Shown: in pieces, positions 15,313-25,282 of the stretch
Numbering within the stretch: position 1 is the stretch's first letter
Layout: each line of letters begins with the position of its first letter
NCBI GenBank assembly: GCA_902542325.1
Contig: CACBUE010000001.1
Location: forward strand, 62,001 to 126,000
DNA: 64,000 nt
Direction of reading: 5' to 3'
Source of the DNA: an uncultured SAR86 cluster bacterium
Lineage (GTDB): Bacteria; Pseudomonadota; Gammaproteobacteria; Magnimaribacterales; Magnimaribacteraceae
Translations under genes and position numbers: made by a program
Notes under the pieces: model-generated
The model's database searches: none
What the model saw: only the letters and a program-made list of their open reading frames with translations
Told to the model about the DNA's origin: nothing

Positions 15313-15375
15313 AAATCTTGTATATCACTGAGAGGCGCGCATAATGCATTCTGAAGAGCAAAGTGTCAAGTAACA

Positions 15376-16380
15376 ATGTCTGATATGTCTAATAAGTATT
15401 TGATTGTAATACTACGATTTCATGGCGATGTTCTGCTAACTAAGCCCATGATTGATAACATCAAGCTAAACGATCCTGATGGCGAAATAGATCTAGTTGT
15501 TTATGAGGGTACAGGTTCTATTTTAGAGCAAGAAAGAAATATTGCGGAAATTATAGAAATAGATAATGCATCTAAAGAGAATTTCTTTTCTAGGATAAAG
15601 AAAGAGATCAAGTTGTGGGCTAAAGTTAGATCAAAACAATACAAATATGCTTTCTTTTTAACTACGCAATGGAGAGTGGTTCCTATTAGTTGGGCTGCAG
15701 GTAAAGCTCTGAAAGCAGCGGTAGATGACAAAAAAAGAAGAAAAAAACTTTGGACCAAATCTTTTTCAACAATTTTTCCTGAAGCTATAGAGAATCATAT
15801 TGTTCAAAGAAATCTCTTAGCTTTGGAGAGTTTAGGATTAAAGATATTTAAAGAGGATTTAGCTCTAGATCCAACTCATTTAGAAATAGAATATAGAGCC
15901 CTGTCCGATAGCTTTCCGTATCTAAATCAAAACAATTCCTATTGTGTCATTCATCCTACTTCAAGAAGAGAAAAAAAATTGTGGGATAAAGAAAAATTTG
16001 CAGAACTAATTAATCTATTAGTTAAAAAAAACTTTTCAGTTGTTATAACCTCTGGCCCAGATCAAGATGAGATGAATTATGTGAGTGAAATATTAGGGAG
16101 TACTGATATGCTTGAGAATAAAGTTTTAAATCTTGCTGGTAAAACTAGCCTCCTAGGTTTAGCTGCTCTCATTAAAGGCGCTAAATTTTTTATTGGCTTA
16201 GATTCTGTGGCATCTCATATAGCTGCTTCAGTGAATAAAGAGTCTATTACTCTATTTGGACCAAGTAATCCAATTAATTGGAAGCCTTGGTCTGATAAAG
16301 CTAAGATTCTCGTACGAGATGATATGAAGAACATCGAAGTTGAAGATGTGGTGAGTCTTGTAGAGGAAATATACCCATAA
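15376..16380 (+). CDS. Glycosyltransferase family 9 (heptosyltransferase-like)
   Basis: ORF 334 aa, N-term ILRFHGDVLLTKPMIDNI, C-term FIGLDSVASHIAASVNKESITLFGPSNPINWKPW. Confidence 0.85.
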   Translation: MSDMSNKYLIVILRFHGDVLLTKPMIDNIKLNDPDGEIDLVVYEGTGSILEQERNIAEIIEIDNASKENFFSRIKKEIKLWAKVRSKQYKYAFFLTTQWRVVPISWAAGKALKAAVDDKKRRKKLWTKSFSTIFPEAIENHIVQRNLLALESLGLKIFKEDLALDPTHLEIEYRALSDSFPYLNQNNSYCVIHPTSRREKKLWDKEKFAELINLLVKKNFSVVITSGPDQDEMNYVSEILGSTDMLENKVLNLAGKTSLLGLAALIKGAKFFIGLDSVASHIAASVNKESITLFGPSNPINWKPWSDKAKILVRDDMKNIEVEDVVSLVEEIYP

Positions 16381-16395
16381 TCTGAGGAGAGAAGG

Positions 16396-17268
16396 ATGAA
16401 AAGAGAACTGAAAACATTAATGGATGGCCTGACCTTCGGTGAAGGTCCAAGGTGGTATGCCAACAAATTTTATTTCTCTGATTTTTATAGTCACAAAGTC
16501 TATTCTTTAGATCTAAAAGGAAATTATGAAGTAATAGTTGAAGTTCCTAATCAACCTTCAGGACTGGGCTGGATGCCAGATGGCACAATGCTAATTGTTT
16601 CAATGAAAGACAGGAAGTTACTTAGTTTCAAAGATGACAGCTTAAAAGAGGAAGCTGACCTATCTGAATTTGCAGGTTTTCATTGCAATGACATGGTTGT
16701 GGATCACTCTGGAAATGCATATATCGGAAATTTCGGATTTAATACTTACGCAGGAGAAGAAATTAAGTCTACGAATTTGATACTTGTGAAGCCAGGTGAA
16801 GATCCTGTTATCGCGGCAGATGACTTACTTTTTCCAAATGGTACGGTCATTACTTCTGATGATAAAACTCTGATAGTAGGTGAGACTTACGCAGCCAGAT
16901 TAACTGCTTTCGACAAGGCAGATGATGGTAGCCTAACTAATCGCAGAATTTGGGCAGATCTAAAGGTAAATGCAGAAGAGGGGTTAGTACCATTACCTGA
17001 TGGAATGTGTTTAGATGAAGAGGGAGCAATATGGGTCGCCTCCCCATCAACTGGGGAGGTCATTAGAGTACACGAGGGAGGCATGATCTCTGAAAGGATT
17101 CCTGTTGAAACCAATGCATTTGCTTGCATGCTTGGAGGAGAGGATGGAAAAACTTTGTTCATTTGCACCTCAAATGGTTCAGGGGTAGATCCCGATGCCG
17201 CTCTTAGAGAAAAATCAGGGAAGATAGAAATAGTTGAAGTAGATGTGCCTGGAACTGGAAGACCTTAA
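16396..17268 (+). CDS. SMP-30/gluconolactonase/LRE family protein
   Basis: ORF 290 aa, LTFGEGPRWYANKFYFSD, FPNGTVITSDDKTLIVGET, PDGMCLDEEGAIWVA. Confidence 0.88.
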   Translation: MKRELKTLMDGLTFGEGPRWYANKFYFSDFYSHKVYSLDLKGNYEVIVEVPNQPSGLGWMPDGTMLIVSMKDRKLLSFKDDSLKEEADLSEFAGFHCNDMVVDHSGNAYIGNFGFNTYAGEEIKSTNLILVKPGEDPVIAADDLLFPNGTVITSDDKTLIVGETYAARLTAFDKADDGSLTNRRIWADLKVNAEEGLVPLPDGMCLDEEGAIWVASPSTGEVIRVHEGGMISERIPVETNAFACMLGGEDGKTLFICTSNGSGVDPDAALREKSGKIEIVEVDVPGTGRP

Positions 17269-17270
17269 GT

Positions 17271-17897
17271 ATGTTGAATCTTTTTCTAGAAAATTTTGTT
17301 TTAATCTTTGTAGCAATTGATCCAATTACTATATTGCCTATTTTTGCTACTTTCACCAAAGACCTGAACAAAAAAGATTTAATTACTCTGTGTTTGAGGA
17401 GCACATTAACAGCTTTTGGTATTTTGCTTTTATTTTGGTTATTTGGAAGCGCCTTACTTCAAACTATGGGAATCAATATAAATTCTTTTAGGATTGTTGG
17501 AGGCATGTTCTTAATGATTATTGCATATCAGATGGTATTTGAACAAAGGCAAAAAAGAAGGGAAGAAACGGTAGAGGAAGTTATGGATGATGATGAGCTT
17601 TCTTTGCTGGCAACATTCCCAATAGCTACTCCTTTAATAGCAGGACCAGGAGCAATTACCCTGGTTATGTTGTTATCTGAGAAATCTGGAACCTCTATTG
17701 AAAATCAAATAGTTGGGTTTAGTCCCATTATTATAGTTTTGATTCTAAATGCTATTAGTTTGTGGGCTTCTGGAAAGATAGCAAAGAGTCTGCCTACATC
17801 TATATCTTCAGCCTTGCAAAGAACTTTCGGACTCTTGCTCGGTGCTTTAGCAATTGAATTCGTTATAGAGGGCCTAAGACAAACTTTTAGTATTTAA
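17271..17897 (+). CDS. MarC family membrane protein
   Basis: ORF 208 aa, multi-TM, VAIDPITILPIFATFTK, ATFPIATPLIAGPGAITLVM. Confidence 0.88.
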   Translation: MLNLFLENFVLIFVAIDPITILPIFATFTKDLNKKDLITLCLRSTLTAFGILLLFWLFGSALLQTMGININSFRIVGGMFLMIIAYQMVFEQRQKRREETVEEVMDDDELSLLATFPIATPLIAGPGAITLVMLLSEKSGTSIENQIVGFSPIIIVLILNAISLWASGKIAKSLPTSISSALQRTFGLLLGALAIEFVIEGLRQTFSI

Positions 17898-17904
17898 TAC
17901 TAAA
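17886..17904. terminator. Perfect 9-bp inverted repeat spanning both stop codons of convergent genes (possible bidirectional terminator)
   Basis: TTTAGTATT-T-AATACTAAA. Confidence 0.35.
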
Positions 17905-18982
17905 GAAGACCCATTCTTCTATAAGATTCTCCAGTCTGCTTTAAGGTATCCTCAATTGAATATGTCGATAGTCCTAATTCATTAATAGCTTTTAAACAAT
18001 AGGATCTGGGTGAGTCGTATGTACTCTTCTCAGGTTTACCATTTTTCATTCCTTCGCCACCGATTTCTTTTATTTCCGGAAATAATTCTTGAAGTTTTGT
18101 TTGCAACTGCCACGTAAACATTTCACCAGAGGTATCAGTTGCGGATAGGATATATCGGGATCCGTTCGTTGCATTTTTACTCTCTGCAGCTAAAACATGC
18201 GCTTTGGCTACATCTCTTACATCTACCAAATTCCATAACATTCTATCCCCTCGTAATTGTTTTCCATCCAAGACGCCAAAATTATTTCCTTGGAGTAGTT
18301 GCCATACAAAGAATTGCCAACTAAAGAATTGATTATGGTTTTCAGTCATTAATGGTCCTACAACATGCAGAGGGTTAATTGAAATAGCTTCAAAATTCCC
18401 ATCAGATTCTGCTATTTTATAGATCATCTTTTCAGTGTTAGCTTTAGCCATTGCATAAGCAATATCCCTATTTTTAGAGATATTTTCTTCAGTCCACGCA
18501 CCTTTGTAGGCTTCAACATTATCTCCACACCAATCCTTTTCATCAAATACATAACCCTCAGGTCTTGGATGCGCTACAGCCGCAAAAGAACTTGTAAAAA
18601 CAAAGCGCTTAACACTGCCAGACTTTTTGATAGATTCAACTACGTGCTCATTTTCTGTGAAGCATCCATCATATACTTCTTGAGGTGTCTCTCTATTGAA
18701 GCCTACAGTAGCACCCGCGTGAATTACTGCTACACAATCGAAGAAAGCCTTGTCATAGCTTCCTTTTTCAAATAGATCACCCTCAAATAGCTCTAAACTT
18801 GAATCAGGAGCAGTTTTCCCTAATTCAATAAGATGATCTACTTTTTTGCCATTACTTACATCCCTCACGCAAGCATGTACGTCGTATCCCTTATTTAAGA
18901 GATCTTCTACTATTCTGGATCCGATATATCCACTTGCTCCAGTTACCGCCACTGCCCCATCATTTTTTGTTATTACTGACAT
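17900..18982 (-). CDS. NAD-dependent epimerase/dehydratase (dihydroflavonol reductase-like extended SDR)
   Basis: ORF 360 aa, VTGASGYIGSRIVEDLLNKGYDVHACVRD; YAMAKANTEK. Confidence 0.88.
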   Translation of the reverse strand: MSVITKNDGAVAVTGASGYIGSRIVEDLLNKGYDVHACVRDVSNGKKVDHLIELGKTAPDSSLELFEGDLFEKGSYDKAFFDCVAVIHAGATVGFNRETPQEVYDGCFTENEHVVESIKKSGSVKRFVFTSSFAAVAHPRPEGYVFDEKDWCGDNVEAYKGAWTEENISKNRDIAYAMAKANTEKMIYKIAESDGNFEAISINPLHVVGPLMTENHNQFFSWQFFVWQLLQGNNFGVLDGKQLRGDRMLWNLVDVRDVAKAHVLAAESKNATNGSRYILSATDTSGEMFTWQLQTKLQELFPEIKEIGGEGMKNGKPEKSTYDSPRSYCLKAINELGLSTYSIEDTLKQTGESYRRMGLL

Positions 18983-19095
18983 AACTCTCTCCTTGCTATT
19001 AATTTGGCTATTTTCTCTTGCCTGTCAAGGTAAAAGCAAATGTTGCTATTGTTATGAGGATTTGCTGTTCTACCATGAAAATATGATAGCACTTT

Positions 19096-19450
19096 TGGTG
19101 GAGGCGGCGGGAATTGAACCCGCGTCCACTAGTACTCTGCCACAAGATCTACATGTTTAGTTTTATCTATTAATTTAATCTTTAGACACCCGATAAACAG
19201 GGATTAAAAGACGATCTCAATTTATTCTTAAGAAATTACTAATGAGAAGAGCAACTTCAGCATCTCGTGAAATCGTCTGTCTCTGGAGGCGCACGAGCAC
19301 GTTACCAAGGACAGCTAGCCAATTAAGCGGCTAGAGCGTAGTCTGCGTTTTCGCCAACTAACAAGTTTGCAATAATTTTTTAACGAGAATTATTACCTTC
19401 TCGACATGCACTTGAGGTTTTATATCTACTGTCGAAGCCAGTTCGCCCCC
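19096..19450 (-). ncRNA. ssrA: Transfer-messenger RNA (tmRNA)
   Basis: 3' end GGACGCGGGTTCAATTCCCGCCGCCTCCACCA (minus), 5' end GGGGGCGAACTGGCTTCGACAG; 7-bp acceptor stem pairing; tag ORF GCA AAC ... GCC GCT TAA = ANLLVGENADYALAA* at 19323-19370; downstream of smpB. Confidence 0.97.
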
Positions 19451-19490
19451 AAAAAAGCTGCATGATTATACCTTTCCTACTAAAACTTAA

Positions 19491-19964
19491 CTAATTTTTG
19501 TTTCTTTCTCTTAATTCTTGAGCTTTTTGACGTTCCCAATCTCTCGATTTAATCGTATTTCTTTTATCCTGGGATTTCTTACCTATTGCAAGTGCAATTT
19601 CACATTTTATGAGACCATTTTTCCAATATAGTTTGGTTGGTATACAAGTATTTCCTTTCTGAGAGGTAGATTTGATTATTTCAGTTAATTCCTTTCTATT
19701 CAGGAGAAGTTTTCGTGATCTAGTCGGATCCATCTCCTGATTACTATTCTTTAAAGGATCAATGTAACTTCCTATTAGATAAGCTTCGCTATCCTTAAGG
19801 AGAGTGTAAGCTTCTGCAATTTGAGCATTATTCTCTCTTATACTTTTTGTTTCCCAGCCTAAGAGAGATAAGCCAGCTTCAAACTTTTTAGAAATCTCAA
19901 AGTCAAATCTTGCTTTTCTATTTTCAGAAATTGTATTTCCACTTTTTTTATTTTTTTTTGCCAC
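19491..19964 (-). CDS. smpB: SsrA-binding protein
   Basis: ORF 157 aa, ARFDFEISKKFEAGLSLLGWETKSIRENNAQIAEAY; KRNTIKSRDWERQKAQ. Confidence 0.98.
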   Translation of the reverse strand: MAKKNKKSGNTISENRKARFDFEISKKFEAGLSLLGWETKSIRENNAQIAEAYTLLKDSEAYLIGSYIDPLKNSNQEMDPTRSRKLLLNRKELTEIIKSTSQKGNTCIPTKLYWKNGLIKCEIALAIGKKSQDKRNTIKSRDWERQKAQELRERNKN

Positions 19965-20002
19965 AGTTCGAATCTCAACTTTGTTATAAAATTGTATCAG
20001 AC

Positions 20003-20491
20003 ATGAAAGATCATGATGTTTTATTTAGGTCAATCCAGGGAATTGCATATATTTCTGTTGGGCCACTAATATTGCTAACCGCTTCTCTATGGTTTACTGA
20101 TGACGAAACCGCATACATTTTGGCTCATTTAGCTCAAATCTATTTTTCAGTTCTTATGTTCTTTCTTTGTGGAACTATATGGTCATTTCGTGATCACGAT
20201 AATAGTCACTATAAGAGCAGAATTATTATAATTTCTTTGATACCTTTAGCTGTAGCAGTCACAGGAGCTTTTTTTTCAATTTTTATCAATCCTGCATGGG
20301 GAATTCTTTTGATGCTAGTCTCTATTTTTACTACACGACATTTAAAAATTATAAATTCGATGATCTCTTTATTTGACGATTCTTATAACAATTTATTCGA
20401 TAAAATAAGCATTATCTTGTGTATTTGTCTTGTGTTAATCTTTACTTACTGGGTTAATCCGTATACTTATCCGCTAGAAATCTATAATTAA
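20003..20491 (+). CDS. Small multi-TM protein, DUF3429-like
   Basis: Hydrophobic ORF, likely start ATG 20003 (MKDHDVLFRSIQG...); family assignment from memory. Confidence 0.55.
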   Translation: MKDHDVLFRSIQGIAYISVGPLILLTASLWFTDDETAYILAHLAQIYFSVLMFFLCGTIWSFRDHDNSHYKSRIIIISLIPLAVAVTGAFFSIFINPAWGILLMLVSIFTTRHLKIINSMISLFDDSYNNLFDKISIILCICLVLIFTYWVNPYTYPLEIYN

Positions 20492-20492
20492 T

Positions 20493-21836
20493 ATGTCACA
20501 AGAAAGAAAGTCTATCCATGGAACATGGTCTAGCCGTTGGACATTCATATTAGCCGCAACAGGGTCAGCAGTTGGATTAGGAAACATCTGGAAATTTCCT
20601 TACATGGCAGGAGATAATGGGGGAGGTGCATTTGTATTGGTATATTTGGCCTGCATAGCAATTATTGGTTTACCGATAATGTTAGGTGAGATTATGATTG
20701 GTAGAAGAGGAAGAAGTAGTCCTGCCAATACGATGAAAGCTTTAGCTTCCGAGGCAAATACCAATAGTGCATGGACTTTACTAGGCGCAACTGGTGCTGT
20801 AGCGGGATTATTAATTTTATCGTTTTATAGTGTTGCTGCAGGCTGGGCACTTTCTTATGTTTTTAATGGATTTCAAAACATAACTCCTGAGAGTTCTACG
20901 CAAAGTTTCAATACATTACTCGCCAGCCCAACTTCTTTAATTTTTTGGCATACGCTCTTTTTATCGGTAACGGTATTTGTTGTTGCAAGAGGGATCTTAG
21001 ATGGTCTCGAAAAATGGATTAATACTCTGATGCCTATGTTGTTCGTATTAGTCATACTTTTATGTCTTTATGCAACCCAATCTGGAGCTTTTGTAGAGGG
21101 TTTAATTTACTTATTTCAGCCTGACTTTAGTAAAATTACTCCTGAAGTTATGCTTGAGGCATTGGGGCAGGCTTTCTTTACCTTGAGTTTAGGTATGGGG
21201 GCCATTATGGCCTACGGAGCCTATATGCCAGCAAGTCAAAATATCGGTAAAACGGCAATATCTGTAGCTGCATTAGATACTGGAGTAGCCTTATTAGCTG
21301 GTATAGCAATATTTCCAATTGTTTTTGCAAATGGTTTAGCCGCATCTGAGGGCCCAGGTCTTGTTTTTGTCACTTTACCCATTGCATTTAGTTCCATGCC
21401 CTTAGGAGTGTTCTTTGGCACATTATTCTTTGTTTTACTAAGCATAGCGGCGTTAAGTTCATCAATCTCTCTGATTGAACCCGGTGTAGCTTGGTTGATT
21501 GAATCTCTTCAAATTAAAAGAATTTCTGCGACTCTTTTATTAGGATTTATCGCATGGTTTATAGGATTATTTAGTGCCTTATCTTTCAATTTACTCTCCG
21601 AATTTACTATTTTCGGAAAAAACTTTTTTGATGCCACAGACTTTTTAACTAATCAGATCATGCTCCCGTTAGGTGGAATATTTATAGCTATTTTTGTCGG
21701 CTGGGTTATGAAAAAGGAGAATGTACTAGACGAGCTTGATGTTGAAGAAAACTTAATTTTTAAATTTTGGTATTTTAGTATTCGTTATATTTCGCCTGTA
21801 ATGGTCGGTTGTGTCTTTCTTTACTTTTTTATTTAA
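20493..21836 (+). CDS. Sodium-dependent (SNF/NSS family) transporter
   Basis: ORF 447 aa, WSSRWTFILAATGSAVGLGNIWKFPYMAGDNGGGAFVLVYL. Confidence 0.95.
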   Translation: MSQERKSIHGTWSSRWTFILAATGSAVGLGNIWKFPYMAGDNGGGAFVLVYLACIAIIGLPIMLGEIMIGRRGRSSPANTMKALASEANTNSAWTLLGATGAVAGLLILSFYSVAAGWALSYVFNGFQNITPESSTQSFNTLLASPTSLIFWHTLFLSVTVFVVARGILDGLEKWINTLMPMLFVLVILLCLYATQSGAFVEGLIYLFQPDFSKITPEVMLEALGQAFFTLSLGMGAIMAYGAYMPASQNIGKTAISVAALDTGVALLAGIAIFPIVFANGLAASEGPGLVFVTLPIAFSSMPLGVFFGTLFFVLLSIAALSSSISLIEPGVAWLIESLQIKRISATLLLGFIAWFIGLFSALSFNLLSEFTIFGKNFFDATDFLTNQIMLPLGGIFIAIFVGWVMKKENVLDELDVEENLIFKFWYFSIRYISPVMVGCVFLYFFI

Positions 21837-21837
21837 T

Positions 21838-22167
21838 TTATTCAGGAATATCTATTTCTCCTTCCCATTTCGACAACTTATTATCTTCGAAGAATAAAGT
21901 GATTTTTTGATTAGTATATATATTCTCACCTTGTGTTACTGATGTGAAGTAATCCCATCTATTAGGATAAAAAGTGTCAGATATTAAAGGAGTGCCCATA
22001 ACGAATTTAACTTGAGATTCTGTCATTCCTATCTCAAGTTTATCTAACATTTCTTGATCAACTAAGTTCCCTTGGCTCACCACAACTTGAAAAATTCTAG
22101 GTATGCTGCAATTGGTAAGAAAAAGAGCAATTAGTAATAAAGGGATTACTTTTAATTTTGTGTTCAT
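21838..22167 (-). CDS. bamE: Outer membrane assembly lipoprotein BamE (SmpA/OmlA)
   Basis: Lipobox-like LFLTNC; QGNLVDQEMLDKLEIGMTESQVKFVMGTPLISDTFYPNRWDYF; divergent from fur. Confidence 0.93.
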   Translation of the reverse strand: MNTKLKVIPLLLIALFLTNCSIPRIFQVVVSQGNLVDQEMLDKLEIGMTESQVKFVMGTPLISDTFYPNRWDYFTSVTQGENIYTNQKITLFFEDNKLSKWEGEIDIPE

Positions 22168-22242
22168 TAATTTTCTTTTATGGGTTCTAGACCATTATAA
22201 TATTAACTATTAATTATTCTTAATTATTTAAAGGTACTCAAA

Positions 22243-22647
22243 TTGACAGATGACGCGGAATTAAAAAAAGCTGGTTTAAAAGTAACCCTTCCTAGGTTAA
22301 GGATTCTTGAGCTACTAGAAGAAGATAAAGCACACCTGAGTGCAGAAGATATTTATAGAAAACTTATTGATGCAGGCGAAGAAGTAGGGCTTGCAACAGT
22401 TTATAGAGTTCTAACACAGTTTGAGCAAGCCGGTATCTGCATAAGACACAACTTTGAAGAAGGCCATGCAGTTTATGAACTGACCCCGTCTGATCATCAT
22501 GATCACATGGTTTGCCTTGATACTGGAGATGTAATTGAGTTTACAGATGATGTAATAGAAGAGAGGCAAAAGATACTAGCTACAGAGCACGGTTACGAAA
22601 TCATAGATCATAGTATGGTTTTATATGTAAAACCTATTAAAAAATAA
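22243..22647 (+). CDS. fur: Ferric uptake regulator
   Basis: ORF 134 aa (TTG start), LKVTLPRLRILELLE, LATVYRVLTQFEQAGI, DHHDHMVCLDTG; C-terminal CxxC motif not seen. Confidence 0.92.
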   Translation: MTDDAELKKAGLKVTLPRLRILELLEEDKAHLSAEDIYRKLIDAGEEVGLATVYRVLTQFEQAGICIRHNFEEGHAVYELTPSDHHDHMVCLDTGDVIEFTDDVIEERQKILATEHGYEIIDHSMVLYVKPIKK

Positions 22648-22652
22648 AAATA

Positions 22653-22680
22653 CTTGAATAGCCTGCTTTAAACCCCATAT
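22653..22680 (+). promoter_or_regulatory. Putative sigma32 promoter of grpE
   Basis: CTTGAAT-N13-CCCCATAT. Confidence 0.8.
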
Positions 22681-22701
22681 AGGGTTTGAAAGGAGAAATC
22701 A

Positions 22702-23268
22702 TTGAACAAAGATACTGAAGAACAAAATCAAGAAAAAGAAGAAGAACTTGATGTAGATGAAGATATTTCTCTAGATATTGGAGAAAATGATTCAATTGAG
22801 TTACCAGAAGAGCTTTCTCAAGAAGAAATTATTAAAGATTTAGAAGATCAGCTTCTACGAGCAAAGGCAGAAGTTCAAAATGTGAGAAGAATAGCTGCAC
22901 AGGAAGTGACCAAAGCCAGGTTATTTGGGGTAGAGTCATTAGCTAAAGATTTCTTATCCGTTGCAGATAATCTAGAAAGAGCAATAGAATCATGCGGCGA
23001 AGAAGAACAATTTCTTTCCATAAAAGAAGGTCTTGAACTGACACTTAAGAGTTTAGAAGGCTCTCTAAATTCAGCCAGTATTAATGTTATTGATACTAGC
23101 AGTAAAGAATTTGATCCTGACAAACATGAAGCAATTTCATTAATAGAAGACGATTCTCTGGATCCTAATACGATTATTGATGTTGTGCAAAAGGGTTACA
23201 CAATAATGGATAGAACACTCAGACCAGCAAAAGTTGTAGTTTCAAAGAAATCTCAAGAAAAATCATAA
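22702..23268 (+). CDS. grpE: Nucleotide exchange factor GrpE
   Basis: ORF 188 aa, acidic N-term, RAKAEVQNVRRIAAQEVTKARLFGVESLAKDFLSVADNLERAI. Confidence 0.95.
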   Translation: MNKDTEEQNQEKEEELDVDEDISLDIGENDSIELPEELSQEEIIKDLEDQLLRAKAEVQNVRRIAAQEVTKARLFGVESLAKDFLSVADNLERAIESCGEEEQFLSIKEGLELTLKSLEGSLNSASINVIDTSSKEFDPDKHEAISLIEDDSLDPNTIIDVVQKGYTIMDRTLRPAKVVVSKKSQEKS

Positions 23269-23273
23269 AAAAA

Positions 23274-23301
23274 CTTGAAATAGTCTACATAAGCCCCATC
23301 T
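23274..23301 (+). promoter_or_regulatory. Putative sigma32 promoter of dnaK
   Basis: CTTGAAA-N13-CCCCATCT, close to textbook consensus. Confidence 0.88.
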
Positions 23302-23332
23302 AATGTATTAGAACTTAATTGGAGTGAAAAAA

Positions 23333-25252
23333 ATGGCTAAAGTAATTGGTATAGACCTAGGAACAACAAATTCGTGTGTTTCGGTCATGGAAGGGGATCA
23401 AGCTAAGGTAATTGAAAATTCTGAAGGGAAAAGAACTACTCCTTCAGTAGTTGCTTATGGGGAAGAAATAAAAGTTGGTGACTCAGCCAAAAACCAGGCT
23501 GTTACAAATGCTGAAAATACTCTTTATGCCATAAAGCGTCTCATAGGAAGAAAACACGATGATGACGTAGTCAAAAAAGATAGCAGTATGGTTCCATACA
23601 AAATTCTCGCAGCCGATAATGGAGATGCTTGGGTTGAGGCCGAAGGAAAAAAATTAGCTCCACAACAAGTTTCTGCTGAGATTTTAAAGAAAATGAAAAA
23701 GACGGCTGAAGAGTACCTTGGGCAAGAAATTAAAGAGGCAGTAATAACTGTACCTGCTTATTTTAATGATTCACAAAGACAAGCAACAAAAGATGCTGGA
23801 AAAATAGCTGGTTTAGAAGTCAAAAGGATCATAAATGAACCAACTGCCGCCGCTCTGGCTTATGGACTCGATAAAGGTAAAGGAGATCAAAAGATTGCTG
23901 TATATGACTTAGGTGGAGGAACTTTTGACGTTTCAATCATAGAAATAGCAGAAATTGACGGAGAACATCAATTCGAAGTTCTATCAACTAATGGTGACAC
24001 CTTTCTTGGAGGTGAAGATTTTGATATTACCTTAATAGAATACCTTGCAGAAGAATTTAAGAAGGAGTCTGGTTTAGACTTACATAATGACTCGGCTGCC
24101 CTACAGAGGTTAAAAGAAGCTGCTGAGAAAGCTAAAATAGAACTTTCGAGCAATCAACAATCTGAAATTAATCTTCCTTATATAACAGCTGATTCATCAG
24201 GAGCTAAGCATTTCGTTCATAAACTTACTAGAGCAAAATTAGAATCCCTGGTAGAAGGTTTAGTAGATAGAACTATACAACCTACTGAGATAGCTCTTAA
24301 AGATGCTGGCCTAAAAGCTTCTGAAGTAGATGAAGTTATATTGGTCGGTGGACAAACAAGGATGCCACTCGTACAAGAAAAAGTTAAAGCTTTTTTTGGA
24401 AAAGAAGCTAGAAAAGATGTGAATCCAGACGAAGCAGTATCTGTTGGTGCCGCGATTCAAGGTGCTGTCTTAGCTGGAGATGTCACTGATGTACTGTTAT
24501 TGGATGTAACTCCTCTGACTTTAGGCATCGAGACTATGGGCGGTGTAATGACACCTTTGATAGATAAAAATACGACGATTCCTACAAATAAGTCACAAGT
24601 CTTTTCAACGGCTGAAGATAACCAAACAGCTGTAACTGTTCACGTGTTGCAAGGTGAGAGGAAGCAAGCCACTGAAAATAAAACACTTGGTCAATTTAAT
24701 CTAACAGATATACCAGCATCTCCACGAGGAATGCCGCAAATAGAAGTATCCTTCGACCTAGATGCAAATGGAATACTCAATGTATCAGCCAAAGACAAAG
24801 CAACTGGAAAAGAGCAGTCTATAGAGATTAAAGCTTCAAGCGGCTTATCAGACGAAGAAATAGAGCAAATGGTGAAAGATGCCGAAGCACATGCTGAAGA
24901 TGACAAAAAGTTTGAAGAACTAGTTCAAGCAAAGAATTTAGGCGAAAATCTTGTTCATAGTTGCAAGAAAACTTTAGACGAGGCCAAAGACAAAGTAGAA
25001 GATAGTGAAAAGGAAGCTATTGAAAATGGGATTCAAGAATTAGAAGAGGCTTTGAAGGGTGAAGATAAAGAAGAAATAGACAATAAAGTTAAAGCCCTCT
25101 CCGAAGCTTCTGCACCTCTCGCACAAAGAATGTATGAGGAGGAAGCTAAGAGTAAAGAATCTCCTGAACAAGAAGCTCAAAATTCAGATTCAGATGTTGT
25201 AGACGCTGACTTTGAGGAATTAACCGAAGAAAAAGAAAGTCAAAGTTCTTAA
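23333..25252 (+). CDS. dnaK: Molecular chaperone DnaK
   Basis: [41 protein letters not shown] at 23333 preferred over GTG 23324. Confidence 0.98.
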   Translation: MAKVIGIDLGTTNSCVSVMEGDQAKVIENSEGKRTTPSVVAYGEEIKVGDSAKNQAVTNAENTLYAIKRLIGRKHDDDVVKKDSSMVPYKILAADNGDAWVEAEGKKLAPQQVSAEILKKMKKTAEEYLGQEIKEAVITVPAYFNDSQRQATKDAGKIAGLEVKRIINEPTAAALAYGLDKGKGDQKIAVYDLGGGTFDVSIIEIAEIDGEHQFEVLSTNGDTFLGGEDFDITLIEYLAEEFKKESGLDLHNDSAALQRLKEAAEKAKIELSSNQQSEINLPYITADSSGAKHFVHKLTRAKLESLVEGLVDRTIQPTEIALKDAGLKASEVDEVILVGGQTRMPLVQEKVKAFFGKEARKDVNPDEAVSVGAAIQGAVLAGDVTDVLLLDVTPLTLGIETMGGVMTPLIDKNTTIPTNKSQVFSTAEDNQTAVTVHVLQGERKQATENKTLGQFNLTDIPASPRGMPQIEVSFDLDANGILNVSAKDKATGKEQSIEIKASSGLSDEEIEQMVKDAEAHAEDDKKFEELVQAKNLGENLVHSCKKTLDEAKDKVEDSEKEAIENGIQELEEALKGEDKEEIDNKVKALSEASAPLAQRMYEEEAKSKESPEQEAQNSDSDVVDADFEELTEEKESQSS

Positions 25253-25282
25253 GTATTCGTCCTATTAGGCTGAAATAAACAG

